From contig NZ_JAAEHL010000002.1 of the NCBI RefSeq assembly GCF_010614725.1, positions 248,001 through 312,000 on the forward strand: 64,000 nt of DNA, read 5' to 3'. This document shows, one piece after another, positions 16,499-25,139 of the stretch. Made by a program: the position numbers and the translations under genes. How positions within the stretch are numbered: position 1 is the stretch's first letter; every line of letters begins with the position of its first letter. Below the pieces are notes generated by a model, which did no database searches, was not told the origin of the DNA, and saw only the letters and a program-made list of their open reading frames with translations. This DNA is from Flavobacterium ajazii (lineage in GTDB: Bacteria; Bacteroidota; Bacteroidia; Flavobacteriales; Flavobacteriaceae).

Positions 16499-18907
16499 AT
16501 GAAATTAAAAGTTACACTGCTTTTATTTTTAAGCTTGGGGTTTGCTTTTGCACAAGAAAACCTCACGTATCAGAAACCATCAAAATCAATTTTGGATTTA
16601 GCTGATTATGAAAGAGCTCCTACAGTATCAATGGATACAAAAAAAGAGTACATGCTTTTATCCTACAGAAGCACATATAAAACCTTAGACGATCTAAATC
16701 AGGAAGAACTTCGTTTGTGAGGTTTAAGAATTAATCCTGTAACAAATATTTCGAGTACGGTAACGTATGTCAATAATTTCAAAATACGAAAAATAAGTGA
16801 GAAAGAAGAAATACAGGTTTCCGGTTTACCTGAGAATCCTAAAATAAGTAATGCGCTTTGGTCTCCCGATGATAAGAAAATTTTGTTTTCGCACACCACA
16901 AACTCCGGTGTCGAACTTTGGGTATTAGATGTAGCAAGCGCCAAAGCAACTAAGCTTACCGATGCAACTGTAAATGCTAATCTTGGAAATCCGTTTAGCT
17001 GGTTTTTAGACAACGAAACTATTTTGGTAAAAATGCTTCCTAAAAACAGACAGCCTCTGCTTGATTCTAAAAAAGATCTTCCGACAGGTCCGATTATTTC
17101 AAATACTTCAGGAGAAAAATCACAGAACAGAACGTATCCGGATATGCTGAAGAACAAAAATGATGAGGCTAATTTTGAAAACATTATTACCTCTGAATTG
17201 TATAAAGTAAGCCTTAACGGAACTGCTACTTTGTTCAAAAAAGCAGCCATGTATGCCGGAGAACGAATTTCTCCTGATGGAAATTATATTATGGTAACTA
17301 CTATTGAAAAACCTTTTTCTTATGTTGTCCCGTTAAACAGATTTCCGTCTAAAACAATAGTTTATGATAAAGATGGTAAAGAAATAAAAATAGTAAACGA
17401 AGTTCCCTTAAATGAAATAATGCCAAAAGGCTTTATGGCTGTCAGAAAAGGAAAAAGAGAAATGGCATGGCGAAACGATAAACCCGCAACTTTATCCTAT
17501 GTAGTTGCTTTAGACGAAGGAGATCCTGCAAACAAAGTCGCTTTTAGAGATGAAATTTTTCTTTGGGATGCACCATTTACAAACAACACTGTTGCATTAA
17601 CAAAAACGCCTCAAAGATTCAGTAGCATTACCTGGGGAAATGACAATATAGCAATTGTTACTGATGAGTGGTACGATACAAGAAATACCAAAACGTATCT
17701 GATAAACCCTTCTAATCCGGCTCAGGAGCCCAAAGTAATTTCAGATAGAAATTCTCAGGACATCTATTCTGATCCAGGAACTTTTGAAACCAGAAAAAAC
17801 CAATACAATAAATATGTGCTGGCAATTGAAAACGATAATGCATATAGAATTGGCGAAGGTTTTACTAAAGAAGGACAATTTCCTTTTATTGATGCTTTTA
17901 ATCTAAAAACATTAAAAACTAATCGTCTTTATACTTCTTCTTATAAAGATAAAAAAGAAGATATATTAGAAATTGAGGATTTTAAAACCGGGAAAATTTT
18001 GGTGCAGATTCAGTCAAAAAATGATTACCCGAATTATTATTTCAGAAATATAAAAAAACAAAACGGCCTGAATCCGATTACCGCTTTTAAAAATCCGTTT
18101 GAAAGTATTAAAAATGTCAGTAAAGAAGTAATTAAATACAAACGAAAAGACGGAGTTGAATTATCCGGAACTTTGTATCTTCCAGCTGGATATGACAAAG
18201 TAAAAAAGGAAAAACTGCCATTATTAATCTGGGCTTATCCGGCAGAATACAAAGACAAAAATAGTGCGGGACAAACAAGCCAGAACCCAAATGAATTTAC
18301 TTTTCCATATTATGGTTCGTTTGTATATTGGGTAACAAAAGGATATGTTATTCTGGATGATGCTGCTTTTCCTATAATTGGAGAAGGCACAACAGAACCA
18401 AACGATAATTTTATCACACAATTGGTTGATAATGCTGAGGCCGCAATAAATGCGGTTGATGCTTTGGGATATATTGACCGCAAAAAAGTTGCAGTAGGCG
18501 GACATTCTTATGGTGCTTTTATGACAGCTAATCTATTGACTCATTCCAATCTTTTTGCCTGTGGAATTGCGCGAAGCGGTGCTTACAACAGAACTTTGAC
18601 ACCTTTTGGTTTTCAGTCTGAGCAGCGTAATTATTGGGAAGTTCCTTCTGTGTACAACACTATGTCTCCTTTTATGAATGCTGACAAAATGAAAACCCCA
18701 ATTTTATTAGTTCACGGAGAAGCCGATAACAATCCGGGAACTTTCACTTTACAAACAGAACGTTATTTCCAGGCATTAAAAGGATTAGGCGCTCCGGCAA
18801 GAATGGTGATCTTGCCTAAAGAATCCCACGGCTATGTTGCTAAAGAAAACATCCTGCACTTGCTTTGGGAACAGGATCAGTTCTTAGAAAAACATTTAAA
18901 AAACTAA
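16499..18907 (+). pseudogene. S9 family (prolyl oligopeptidase) exported peptidase, interrupted by one in-frame TGA
   Basis: An 802-codon frame runs from ATG 16499 to the stop at 18905-18907 but contains TGA at 16718-16720 (codon 74). Before it: signal peptide (MKLKVTLLLFLSLGFAFAQ) and NQEELRL; after it in the same frame: GLRINPVTNISSTVTYV. Homologues I know read RLxGLRINP, so GGA to TGA is a likely single change. The rest is intact: beta-propeller segments (ALWSPDDKKILF; RISPDGNYIMV) and an alpha/beta hydrolase domain with nucleophile Ser in GGHSYGAF (near codon 670), Asp in HGEADNNPG and His in KESHGYV. The family cleaves peptides in the periplasm. It may be a recent pseudogene, a sequencing error, or be translated from an internal start lacking the signal. 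Confidence 0.8.
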
Positions 18908-18933
18908 TTAAAATCCATTTAGTTTATACATCA

Positions 18934-18965
18934 AAAAGCCCCTGAAAACATTTTCAGGGGCTTTT
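18934..18965. terminator. bidirectional terminator between S9 and M61 peptidase genes
   Basis: 15-bp stem AAAAGCCCCTGAAAA / TTTTCAGGGGCTTTT with a 2-nt centre. T-rich on both exits, between convergent genes ending at 18907 and 18980. Confidence 0.9.
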
Positions 18966-18979
18966 AACTTTTACTTTGA

Positions 18980-20833
18980 TTAACCTTTTAACCAGGCATT
19001 TTTAAGTTTTTCTTTTGAAGGATCAGTTGCTTTAAAAGTTTCTGCTTCTTCATAAGGGAATTTCACTGTTCCTTTAATTGTTTGTTCAGCACCTGTTCTT
19101 CTTATCTTAACTGTTATTGGATCGTTTTCTTTCCAGTTTTCGCTTTCACCTATCAGTTCATAAATATTATCTAATGAATATGCTTTATTGTTGATAGCCA
19201 AAATAACATCTCCAGGTTTTAGATTCAAATTAGTAAAAAAAGGATTCAACTCTACATCCGGACGAACGCTTATTTCTTTTGTTTTCGGGTCAACTCCTAT
19301 ATAAGGAACCTGACCTTTTATAAAAATAGAACCCGCTTTTTTCTCAGATGCTTTTGAAACACCTACTTTTGCTAAATACTCATCATAAGGAATCGGAGTT
19401 GTTCCGGCAACATATTTTTTCAGGAATTCACCCACTTCTGGATAGGTTAATTTTGTGATTTTATCAAAAAGTTCTTCGTCATTAAATGGTTTTTCAACAC
19501 CATATTCGCTAGATAATTTCTGCATTAAATCAAGAATTCCCCTCTCTCCGTTACTCTTTTCCCTGATGATAATATCGACGCACATCCCGATCAAAGCTCC
19601 TTTTTCATATACATTTAAGTATTGGTCTTTATACGGCTGCTCTAAAACATTTTTACTCATCACAGTAAAAGACATCGTATCATCTAAACCTTTTGCATGT
19701 TCAATTTTATCGGCAATACGAGTGTAAAATTCCGCTTCATCGATTAGCCCCTGATTGATCTGGAAAAGGTTGGCAAAATATTCGGTTACACCTTCATACA
19801 TCCATAAATGCTCAGACATTTTTGGCGCATTATAATCAAAAAACTGAATTTCTTTTGAGTGAATTGTCAATGGAGTCACAATATGGAAAAACTCGTGAGA
19901 AACCACATCTTTCATAGTTTCCACCAGTTTCTCTTTTGGCATAGATTCCGGCAAAACTACTGTCGTAACTGTCGGGTGTTCTAATGCTCCAAAGCCATGA
20001 GCATCATCTTTGGCCAGACTTGATAAATACACTAAAACAGTATATTTTTTGGTTGCATTTACTTTTCCCAAAAAGTTTTTTTGAGCCGTCATCATCGTTT
20101 TCATCTCAGGCGAGATGCTTTCTGCAGTAAATTTACCTGTCGGAGAATAAACTGCAATCAGAATATCCATTCCGTTAACATTGAATGTTGTATAATCAGG
20201 TTTAGAATACATTATTGGATTTTCAACCAAAACAGCATAACGAGGTGTTGTAAAAACATCTGTTGTATTACTTGCATCTTCATCTGTCATTGAGGTAGCT
20301 CCCCAAAGAGTTTCTGGATGCGTAATTGTAACTTTATACGGAATATCTAATTTATCCTGAAAATATCCAACAAAACCATGGGTATTAACTAAGAAATTTA
20401 TACCTGCATTGATATTAGTTCCGGCTGGCGAAAACACATCATCATTACCAAAGCCGGTTCCTTTTTCTGTATCAAAAGTATCACCTACTAAATAAGTTAC
20501 CGTTTTTAATTTTTTAGCATCAGAAATAGACCAGGAATTATCATCAAGTCTTTTAACTGTTAATGCATTTCCTTTTGCATCAAAAGCTTTAAAATCATCT
20601 GAATATTTTCCGTAATTATCTGTAGAATAAGTTCCCGGAACAGTTTTAGGAATACTGTAAATTATCTCATCCGTTTTAATCTCTGGTGCCGTAACCGTTA
20701 CCAAAACTTTATCATCTTTTACGTCTACAAGATTAATGTTAACAGCAACATTATTTTTTGCAGCGCCAGTTGTTCCCGTTTTACAGCTCCAGAGTGTAAC
20801 AGCCAGGGCTAACGTGTAAATTATTTTTCTCAT
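18980..20833 (-). CDS. M61 family metallopeptidase lipoprotein with PDZ domain
   Basis: 617 residues. The N-terminus (MRKIIYTLALAVTLWSCKTG) has a lipobox-like LWSC, Cys17, so it is probably a lipoprotein. Residues about 30-200 form the N-terminal beta domain of M61 peptidases; the zinc site is HEFFH (in DVVSHEFFHIVTPL) with the downstream Glu in WMYEGVTEYFANLF; a PDZ domain occupies about 500-595 (GVDPKTKEISVRPDVELN; LKPGDVILAINNKAY). M61 includes glycyl aminopeptidases; substrate here is unknown. It is located in the cell envelope and convergent with the interrupted S9 peptidase gene, which is also envelope-located. Confidence 0.9.
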   Translation of the reverse strand: MRKIIYTLALAVTLWSCKTGTTGAAKNNVAVNINLVDVKDDKVLVTVTAPEIKTDEIIYSIPKTVPGTYSTDNYGKYSDDFKAFDAKGNALTVKRLDDNSWSISDAKKLKTVTYLVGDTFDTEKGTGFGNDDVFSPAGTNINAGINFLVNTHGFVGYFQDKLDIPYKVTITHPETLWGATSMTDEDASNTTDVFTTPRYAVLVENPIMYSKPDYTTFNVNGMDILIAVYSPTGKFTAESISPEMKTMMTAQKNFLGKVNATKKYTVLVYLSSLAKDDAHGFGALEHPTVTTVVLPESMPKEKLVETMKDVVSHEFFHIVTPLTIHSKEIQFFDYNAPKMSEHLWMYEGVTEYFANLFQINQGLIDEAEFYTRIADKIEHAKGLDDTMSFTVMSKNVLEQPYKDQYLNVYEKGALIGMCVDIIIREKSNGERGILDLMQKLSSEYGVEKPFNDEELFDKITKLTYPEVGEFLKKYVAGTTPIPYDEYLAKVGVSKASEKKAGSIFIKGQVPYIGVDPKTKEISVRPDVELNPFFTNLNLKPGDVILAINNKAYSLDNIYELIGESENWKENDPITVKIRRTGAEQTIKGTVKFPYEEAETFKATDPSKEKLKNAWLKG

Positions 20834-20907
20834 TTATTTCAGCGTTTAATTTTTTTGTATAAGTCTTGAAAAATGCAAAACTGTTACAGTTAAAAATAGA
20901 AATAAAA

Positions 20908-20930
20908 AAACTCCTGAATTGCAGGAGTTT
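20908..20930 (-). terminator. terminator of the DUF2805 gene
   Basis: 9-bp stem AAACTCCTG / CAGGAGTTT, 5-nt loop, T-run on the minus strand from the A-run at 20904-20910. It begins 4 nt after the stop codon at 20935. Confidence 0.85.
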
Positions 20931-20934
20931 TTCA

Positions 20935-21213
20935 TTAGTCAAATTTATTTTTTATATAATATTTTCCATCCAAATCTTCATCAAAATCGTCTATTTTTAT
21001 CGGTTTGGGTTTGGGCTTATTTGCAATTGCCTTCTTTTTCCACATCTCAAATTTTTCAAGAGGCATTTTACTTTTCATTATTTCCAGAACTTCTTTTTCT
21101 GACAATCCAAATTCTTTTTTTATAATCTCAAATGGATTTTTTTCTTCTAATGCCAGGGAAACTAGCTTTTCAGTTTGCTCCCAATTCAACTCTTTGCGGT
21201 TACTCTTTTTCAT
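20935..21213 (-). CDS. DUF2805 (TIGR03643) family small protein
   Basis: 92 residues, no signal peptide. The segment LALEEKNPFEIIKKEFGLSE then KEVLEIMKSKMPLEKFEMWKK (residues 16-59) is the DUF2805 core, a short helical domain that looks like a helix-turn-helix. The tail is basic then acidic (KPKPKPIKIDDFDED). Function is unknown; DNA binding is possible but not shown. A -7 box precedes the ATG by 16 nt and a terminator follows the stop directly, so it is a monocistronic gene. Confidence 0.8.
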   Translation of the reverse strand: MKKSNRKELNWEQTEKLVSLALEEKNPFEIIKKEFGLSEKEVLEIMKSKMPLEKFEMWKKKAIANKPKPKPIKIDDFDEDLDGKYYIKNKFD

Positions 21214-21229
21214 CTCGTGAAAATTAATT

Positions 21230-21237
21230 CAAAAATA
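21230..21237 (-). promoter_or_regulatory. -7 promoter element of the DUF2805 gene
   Basis: Minus-strand TATTTTTG, perfect TAnnTTTG, 16 nt upstream of the ATG, implying a very short leader. Confidence 0.55.
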
Positions 21238-21469
21238 GAGGGTTAATGATTAATAGATTGATTTTCAATTTCAGTATCAATATTAATAAAAAAAATAATT
21301 AGTTGATCAGATTGAGTGTGATTTTTTTACTGATTTCAGTGTTTTTTTACAGTATATGAATTTTAATATATCTAAGTTATATTTTTTTCATTTTATCATT
21401 TATTCTTAAACTACATATGCATTTTTTTTTAGCTCTATACAGAATTTAGATTTTTATAAACTTCAAAAA
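21238..21469. other. gene-free AT-rich interval
   Basis: Between the DUF2805 promoter and the aquaporin terminator. Very AT-rich with several T-runs; no reading frame, tRNA or convincing repeat is visible. Confidence 0.6.
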
Positions 21470-21503
21470 AAAGAGAAAACCAGTATCTTTTGATTTTCTC
21501 TTT
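21470..21503 (-). terminator. terminator of the aquaporin transcript
   Basis: 10-bp stem AAAGAGAAAA / TTTTCTCTTT with a 14-nt loop; T-run on the minus strand from the A-run at 21465-21472. Weak stem (A-T rich), 22 nt after the stop codon. Confidence 0.65.
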
Positions 21504-21525
21504 CTAATCTTAAAAAATAAAAATG

Positions 21526-22233
21526 TTATTCTGTTTCATGATTTTGTAATACTGTCTTGTAAATAAACCCGGCAACAATGGCTCCTAAAATCGGTGCTAC
21601 CCAAAACAGCCAAACCTGAGACAATGGTTCTCCACCTGTAAAAACAGCCTGCGATAAAGATCTTGCAGGATTTACAGAAGTATTTGTAATCGGAATACTT
21701 ATCAAATGGATTAAGGTTAATGCTAATCCGATTGCAATTCCTGCAAATTTTCCGTTAGCAAATTTATCTGTCGCACCTAATATCACCAACAAAAAGAACA
21801 GTGTCAGTACAAACTCAGCGATAAACGCAGACTGAACAGAATAACCATCCGGTGAAAATGCTCCAAATCCATTCGAAGCAAAAGCACCTGCTCTAGTATT
21901 ATCTATAACATTTCCGGCTTTTCCCGACCAGATAATAAATAACGTTCCTGCCGCAGCCAGAGCCCCTATACATTGTGCAATGATATACGGAATCAAATCT
22001 TTTATCGAAAATCTTCCTCCGGCCCATAAACCAAAAGATACAGCCGGGTTAAAATGTCCTCCTGAAATATGCCCTACAGCATATGCCATCGTTAATACCG
22101 TCAAACCAAATGCTAATGAAACACCTGCAAATCCAATTCCCAATTCAGGAATTCCGGCTGCAAAAAGAGCACTTCCGCATCCTCCAAAAACAAGCCAATA
22201 AGTTCCGAAAAACTCTGCAAATAATTTTTTCAT
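21526..22233 (-). CDS. aqpZ: aquaporin Z-type water channel
   Basis: 235 residues with six hydrophobic membrane segments and both aquaporin NPA motifs: [11 protein letters not shown] near residue 59 and [13 protein letters not shown] near 185. The aromatic/Arg constriction is indicated by the Arg directly after the second NPA, which favours water over glycerol. Inner-membrane location. It lies 30 nt downstream of a DoxX-family gene on the same strand; the two are probably co-transcribed and end at the weak hairpin at 21470. Typical length for AqpZ. Confidence 0.93.
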   Translation of the reverse strand: MKKLFAEFFGTYWLVFGGCGSALFAAGIPELGIGFAGVSLAFGLTVLTMAYAVGHISGGHFNPAVSFGLWAGGRFSIKDLIPYIIAQCIGALAAAGTLFIIWSGKAGNVIDNTRAGAFASNGFGAFSPDGYSVQSAFIAEFVLTLFFLLVILGATDKFANGKFAGIAIGLALTLIHLISIPITNTSVNPARSLSQAVFTGGEPLSQVWLFWVAPILGAIVAGFIYKTVLQNHETE

Positions 22234-22263
22234 AATAAATAATTTTAATTAAATGGTTAATAG

Positions 22264-22620
22264 TTAAAGGGTATATTGGTATGCCCATAAAATCAACAAA
22301 AGCTGTAATGGCATACGTAACAATAAAATCCATTTTGGCAAACCAAAACTTGCTTTTCTATTTTGATACATGTAAATATTTGCAGGGAACACGACAATCA
22401 GAACAGCTATGATTCCCCATGCAGCAAAATGTTTCGAAAACGGAAAAGTCAGGAGGAAGCCTAAAATTACTTCGGCAGCTCCACTTAAAATATTTAATAA
22501 TTTGGGATTCGGAAAATAAGGTGGAATGATTTTAAAATACACTTCCGGCACTCTGAAATGATTAATTCCGGCAACGATATAAAGAAAAGCCATTAAATAC
22601 AAATGCCAGGGTAAATTCAT
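22264..22620 (-). CDS. DoxX family small membrane protein
   Basis: 118 residues with four predicted membrane helices (YLMAFLYIVAGINHF; LLNILSGAAEVILGFLLTF; WGIIAVLIVVFPANIYMY; RMPLQLLLILWAYQY). The AGINHFxxPxxY motif at residues 18-28 and the GAAEVxxG motif in helix 2 are typical of the DoxX-like family. The family includes a subunit of an archaeal quinol oxidase, but bacterial members are mostly uncharacterised. It is directly upstream of the aquaporin gene. No perfect -7 box is seen in the 76 bp before it. Confidence 0.85.
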   Translation of the reverse strand: MNLPWHLYLMAFLYIVAGINHFRVPEVYFKIIPPYFPNPKLLNILSGAAEVILGFLLTFPFSKHFAAWGIIAVLIVVFPANIYMYQNRKASFGLPKWILLLRMPLQLLLILWAYQYTL

Positions 22621-22696
22621 GATAATCAGAGTTTAACACGAATTTAAGGATTTTTTAAAAACCACTGTCTGAAAGTATGATTTTTTTTACAAACAT

Positions 22697-23599
22697 TTAC
22701 AAATGATTATCTTTCCTGAAACTAATATTCATTATAATAATTGCCAAAATAATAAGTACAATACCAACCCATTGCAATAAAATCACTTTTTCGTTTAATA
22801 AAACAAAAGCCATGGTTACTGAAACCGGAAGTTCAAGTGCAGAGACAATACTTCCTAAACCAATTCCGGTTAACGGAAAACCAGCATTCATAAGGATTGG
22901 CGGGATAATCGTTCCAAAAAGAGAGAGAACAATTCCCCATTTCAGGAAAATTGAAAAATTAAAAGGCGCATTTTGTGTTGCCAAAGCAAAAGAAAAAACA
23001 ATAACAGCACCGCCCAAAAGCATATACAAACTACGTTGTGCCGAAGAAATGCCTACAGCAACACGATTTGCCGTAAACATAGTTGTAGTAAATGATGCTG
23101 CGGCCAGAATTCCCCAACAAATTCCTCTCCAGTCTAATTCGATATCATTATTTATAATATTAGTCGCCAGTACCGTTCCGCCAAGAACAATAAAAACCGC
23201 AATTATTTTTTGTAGTGATGGTATTTTTTTTTCTAAAATCATTTCAAGTAAAACTCCCATCCAGACAGTCTGCATCAACAAAACGATACCAATAGAAACC
23301 GGGATATATTTTACAGCCAAATAATAAAACAAACTGGTCATACCCATAGAAGTTCCTGCAAACATTAAATTAAAAATGTTTTTAGTTGTAGCTTTCACCA
23401 CATTATCTTTATGTTTTACTTTTTGAAAAGCATTAATCAATAACAACCCCAAAATACCCAATATAAATTGAGAGGTAGTAACTTCGGCAGTGGTAAAACC
23501 CTGATCATAAGCGATTTTTACAAAAGTAGCCAGCATACCATAACTAGTAGCGCCCAAAGCAACCAGAAAAACCCCTTTCAATACATTTTTTTGAGACAT
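22697..23599 (-). CDS. EamA/DMT family transporter
   Basis: 300 residues with ten predicted membrane helices in two five-helix EamA repeats (first about 8-147, second about 155-292). The end of the second repeat reads GSIVSALELPVSVTMAFVLL then LQWVGIVLIILAIIIM, characteristic of drug/metabolite transporters that export amino acids or other small molecules. Substrate cannot be predicted. The C-terminus is short and charged (FRKDNHL). A -7 box lies 27 nt upstream of the ATG. Transcribed alone. Confidence 0.9.
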   Translation of the reverse strand: MSQKNVLKGVFLVALGATSYGMLATFVKIAYDQGFTTAEVTTSQFILGILGLLLINAFQKVKHKDNVVKATTKNIFNLMFAGTSMGMTSLFYYLAVKYIPVSIGIVLLMQTVWMGVLLEMILEKKIPSLQKIIAVFIVLGGTVLATNIINNDIELDWRGICWGILAAASFTTTMFTANRVAVGISSAQRSLYMLLGGAVIVFSFALATQNAPFNFSIFLKWGIVLSLFGTIIPPILMNAGFPLTGIGLGSIVSALELPVSVTMAFVLLNEKVILLQWVGIVLIILAIIIMNISFRKDNHL

Positions 23600-23626
23600 T
23601 AATTTTATTTTAAAAATTTAAGCCTG

Positions 23627-23634
23627 CAAAGATA
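23627..23634 (-). promoter_or_regulatory. -7 promoter element of the EamA gene
   Basis: Minus-strand TATCTTTG, perfect TAnnTTTG, 27 nt upstream of the ATG at 23599. Confidence 0.55.
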
Positions 23635-23779
23635 ACACTTAGTTTTTTGCTGATTATTTTAAAAACAGAAATAGCAAAACTTTAACTTCAGAATGCTTTA
23701 ATATTAATTTCTGAAAAATTAAACCTCCAATCCTCTCCATTTAAAAAATTTCTTTATTTTGCACCAAAATCTAAAAACA

Positions 23780-24499
23780 ATGAAAAAATTAATTATTGCA
23801 TTTATTGCAATTGCCTTAGTAACTGTTTCATGTGATAAAAAAGAAACCACAGACGGTTTACACCTTACAGGAAATGTAAAAGGGTTAAAAGAAGGAACAT
23901 TATACATCCAGAGATTTGCAGACACTTCTTTGGTAGCTATAGACAGCATTAAAATAAACGGTAACTCAGCTTTTGACACCAATATAAAACTTGAATCCCC
24001 GGAAATGCTTTATTTATTTCTGGATCGTGGCGTAACCAACTCATTAGATAATAATATTATGTTTTTTGCTGAGCCAGGAAATATAAATATAGAAGCAAAC
24101 CTTGATAATTTTATAAATGGAGCCAAAATTTCGGGTTCAAAAAATCAGGAACTTTATGAAGAATACCAAAAAGTAAACTCTCGTTTTAAAGATGAAAGCC
24201 TTAATTTGATCGAAGCAAAATTCAAAGCTTTAAAAAGACAGGATCAAAAAGCAATTGACAGCATTACTGCAAAGGGCGAATCAAATACAAAGAGAAAATA
24301 TTTATTTGCCACGAATTTTGCTATCAACAATAAAGATCATGAAATTGCTCCATATATCGCCTTGGCAGAAATATATGATATCAATATCAAATTTTTGGAT
24401 ACTATCCAAAAATCTATGACGCCTAAAGTAGCAAAATCGTTCTATGGTAAAAAACTTACCAAGTATGTAAACGACATCAAAAAAGAAGAAAAGAAATAA
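23780..24499 (+). CDS. DUF4369 domain lipoprotein
   Basis: 239 residues from ATG 23780. A signal segment ends in a lipobox-like VTVSC (Cys17 after MKKLIIAFIAIALVTVSC). Residues about 25-115 form the DUF4369 domain (LHLTGNVKGLKEGTLYIQRF), common as the N-terminal part of Bacteroidota thioredoxin-like lipoproteins. Here the thioredoxin domain is missing and replaced by a helical, Lys-rich tail (about 120-239). Function unknown; envelope location expected. An in-frame TTG at 23759 would add 7 residues but sits in a TATTTTG promoter-like stretch, so I prefer the ATG. Ends at a good terminator. Confidence 0.85.
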   Translation: MKKLIIAFIAIALVTVSCDKKETTDGLHLTGNVKGLKEGTLYIQRFADTSLVAIDSIKINGNSAFDTNIKLESPEMLYLFLDRGVTNSLDNNIMFFAEPGNINIEANLDNFINGAKISGSKNQELYEEYQKVNSRFKDESLNLIEAKFKALKRQDQKAIDSITAKGESNTKRKYLFATNFAINNKDHEIAPYIALAEIYDINIKFLDTIQKSMTPKVAKSFYGKKLTKYVNDIKKEEKK

Positions 24500-24520
24500 T
24501 TCGATATTTTAAATCAAACT

Positions 24521-24546
24521 AAAGGCCTGAAACAATTCAGGCCTTT
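24521..24546 (+). terminator. terminator of the DUF4369 gene
   Basis: 11-bp perfect stem AAAGGCCTGAA / TTCAGGCCTTT with a 4-nt loop, then a T-rich stretch; 21 nt after the stop codon. Confidence 0.88.
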
Positions 24547-24600
24547 GTTATTTCAGAGAATTTCAGAAAGATAAACTTCCCTTTAATTGTTATATAAAAA

Positions 24601-24629
24601 AATCCTGCAAGTATAAAACTTACAGGATT
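24601..24629 (-). terminator. terminator of the first tRNA-Gln gene
   Basis: 12-bp stem AATCCTGCAAGT / ACTTACAGGATT (one non-Watson-Crick pair), 5-nt loop, T-run on the minus strand from the A-run ending at 24600. It lies 13 nt after the tRNA 3' end. Confidence 0.8.
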
Positions 24630-24642
24630 CCTTATTTACTTG

Positions 24643-24713
24643 TTGGTCTACTAGGACTCGAACCTAGAAAGACGGCACCAAAAACCGTAGTGTTACCATT
24701 ACACCATAGACCA
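24643..24713 (-). tRNA. tRNA-Gln (anticodon TTG), copy 1
   Basis: Minus-strand cloverleaf of 71 nt: acceptor TGGTCTA / TAGACCA, D-arm with GGTGTAATGGTAACAC, anticodon arm ACGGT-TTTTGGT-GCCGT with anticodon TTG, T-arm CTAGG-TTCGAGT-CCTAG. The CCA end is not encoded. It has its own consensus promoter and its own terminator. A copy with an identical body is found 181 bp away (24824-24894). Confidence 0.95.
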
Positions 24714-24733
24714 GCAATGCTGTTAAGCGGGTG

Positions 24734-24763
24734 CAAAATTAAAACTTTATTTAATTTATACAA
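24734..24763 (-). promoter_or_regulatory. consensus promoter of tRNA-Gln copy 1
   Basis: On the minus strand: TTG (24763-24761), exactly 19 nt, then TAATTTTG (24741-24734), followed by CACCCG. This is the full TTG-N19-TAnnTTTG consensus. The leader to the mature tRNA is 20 nt. Confidence 0.85.
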
Positions 24764-24792
24764 ATTTTTAAAGAAACTTTTTTTTGCAATAA

Positions 24793-24820
24793 AAAAGCCT
24801 CTCATTTCTGAGAGGCTTTT
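24793..24820 (-). terminator. terminator of the second tRNA-Gln gene
   Basis: 12-bp perfect stem AAAAGCCTCTCA / TGAGAGGCTTTT with a 4-nt loop; T-run on the minus strand. It lies 3 nt after the tRNA 3' end. Confidence 0.9.
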
Positions 24821-24823
24821 CTG

Positions 24824-24894
24824 TTGGTCTACTAGGACTCGAACCTAGAAAGACGGCACCAAAAACCGTAGTGTTACCATTACACCATAGACCA
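24824..24894 (-). tRNA. tRNA-Gln (anticodon TTG), copy 2
   Basis: Same 71-nt sequence and cloverleaf as the copy at 24643-24713 as far as I can see by eye, anticodon TTG. The flanking terminator differs in sequence from that of copy 1, while the promoter and leader are similar. Confidence 0.95.
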
Positions 24895-24914
24895 GCAGTG
24901 CTGTTAAGCGAGTG

Positions 24915-24944
24915 CAAATTTAAGCCTTTATTTAGTTTATACAA
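24915..24944 (-). promoter_or_regulatory. consensus promoter of tRNA-Gln copy 2
   Basis: On the minus strand: TTG (24944-24942), 19 nt, TAAATTTG (24922-24915), followed by CACTCG; leader 20 nt. Confidence 0.85.
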
Positions 24945-25139
24945 ATTTTTTAGTCAAAAAAAATCATTCTTTTATTTTTTTAAAACATAAAACCCTACCA
25001 AAATATCAAAACCATCTCAAAAACAGCATATTAATTCCATCAAATACTTTTGCAGAATTTTTTGTTAATGCTCGTTTCTTTACACAAAAAAACATTTTCT
25101 TTGTAAGATAGAAAACATTCAAAATTTTAACACCAAAAT

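Noticed and set aside
16718-16720. TGA as selenocysteine or programmed read-through site
   Set aside because: Homologues have a small residue (Gly) near this place and not Cys; no SECIS-like hairpin follows, and the site is not in the active centre. A point mutation or error is simpler.
16699-17250. 183-residue minus-strand frame
   Set aside because: It lies antisense to the interrupted S9 peptidase, whose own frame has clear homology; no recognisable domain in the antisense frame.
22812-23324. 170-residue plus-strand frame
   Set aside because: Antisense shadow of the EamA transporter; membrane-protein codons often leave the opposite strand open.
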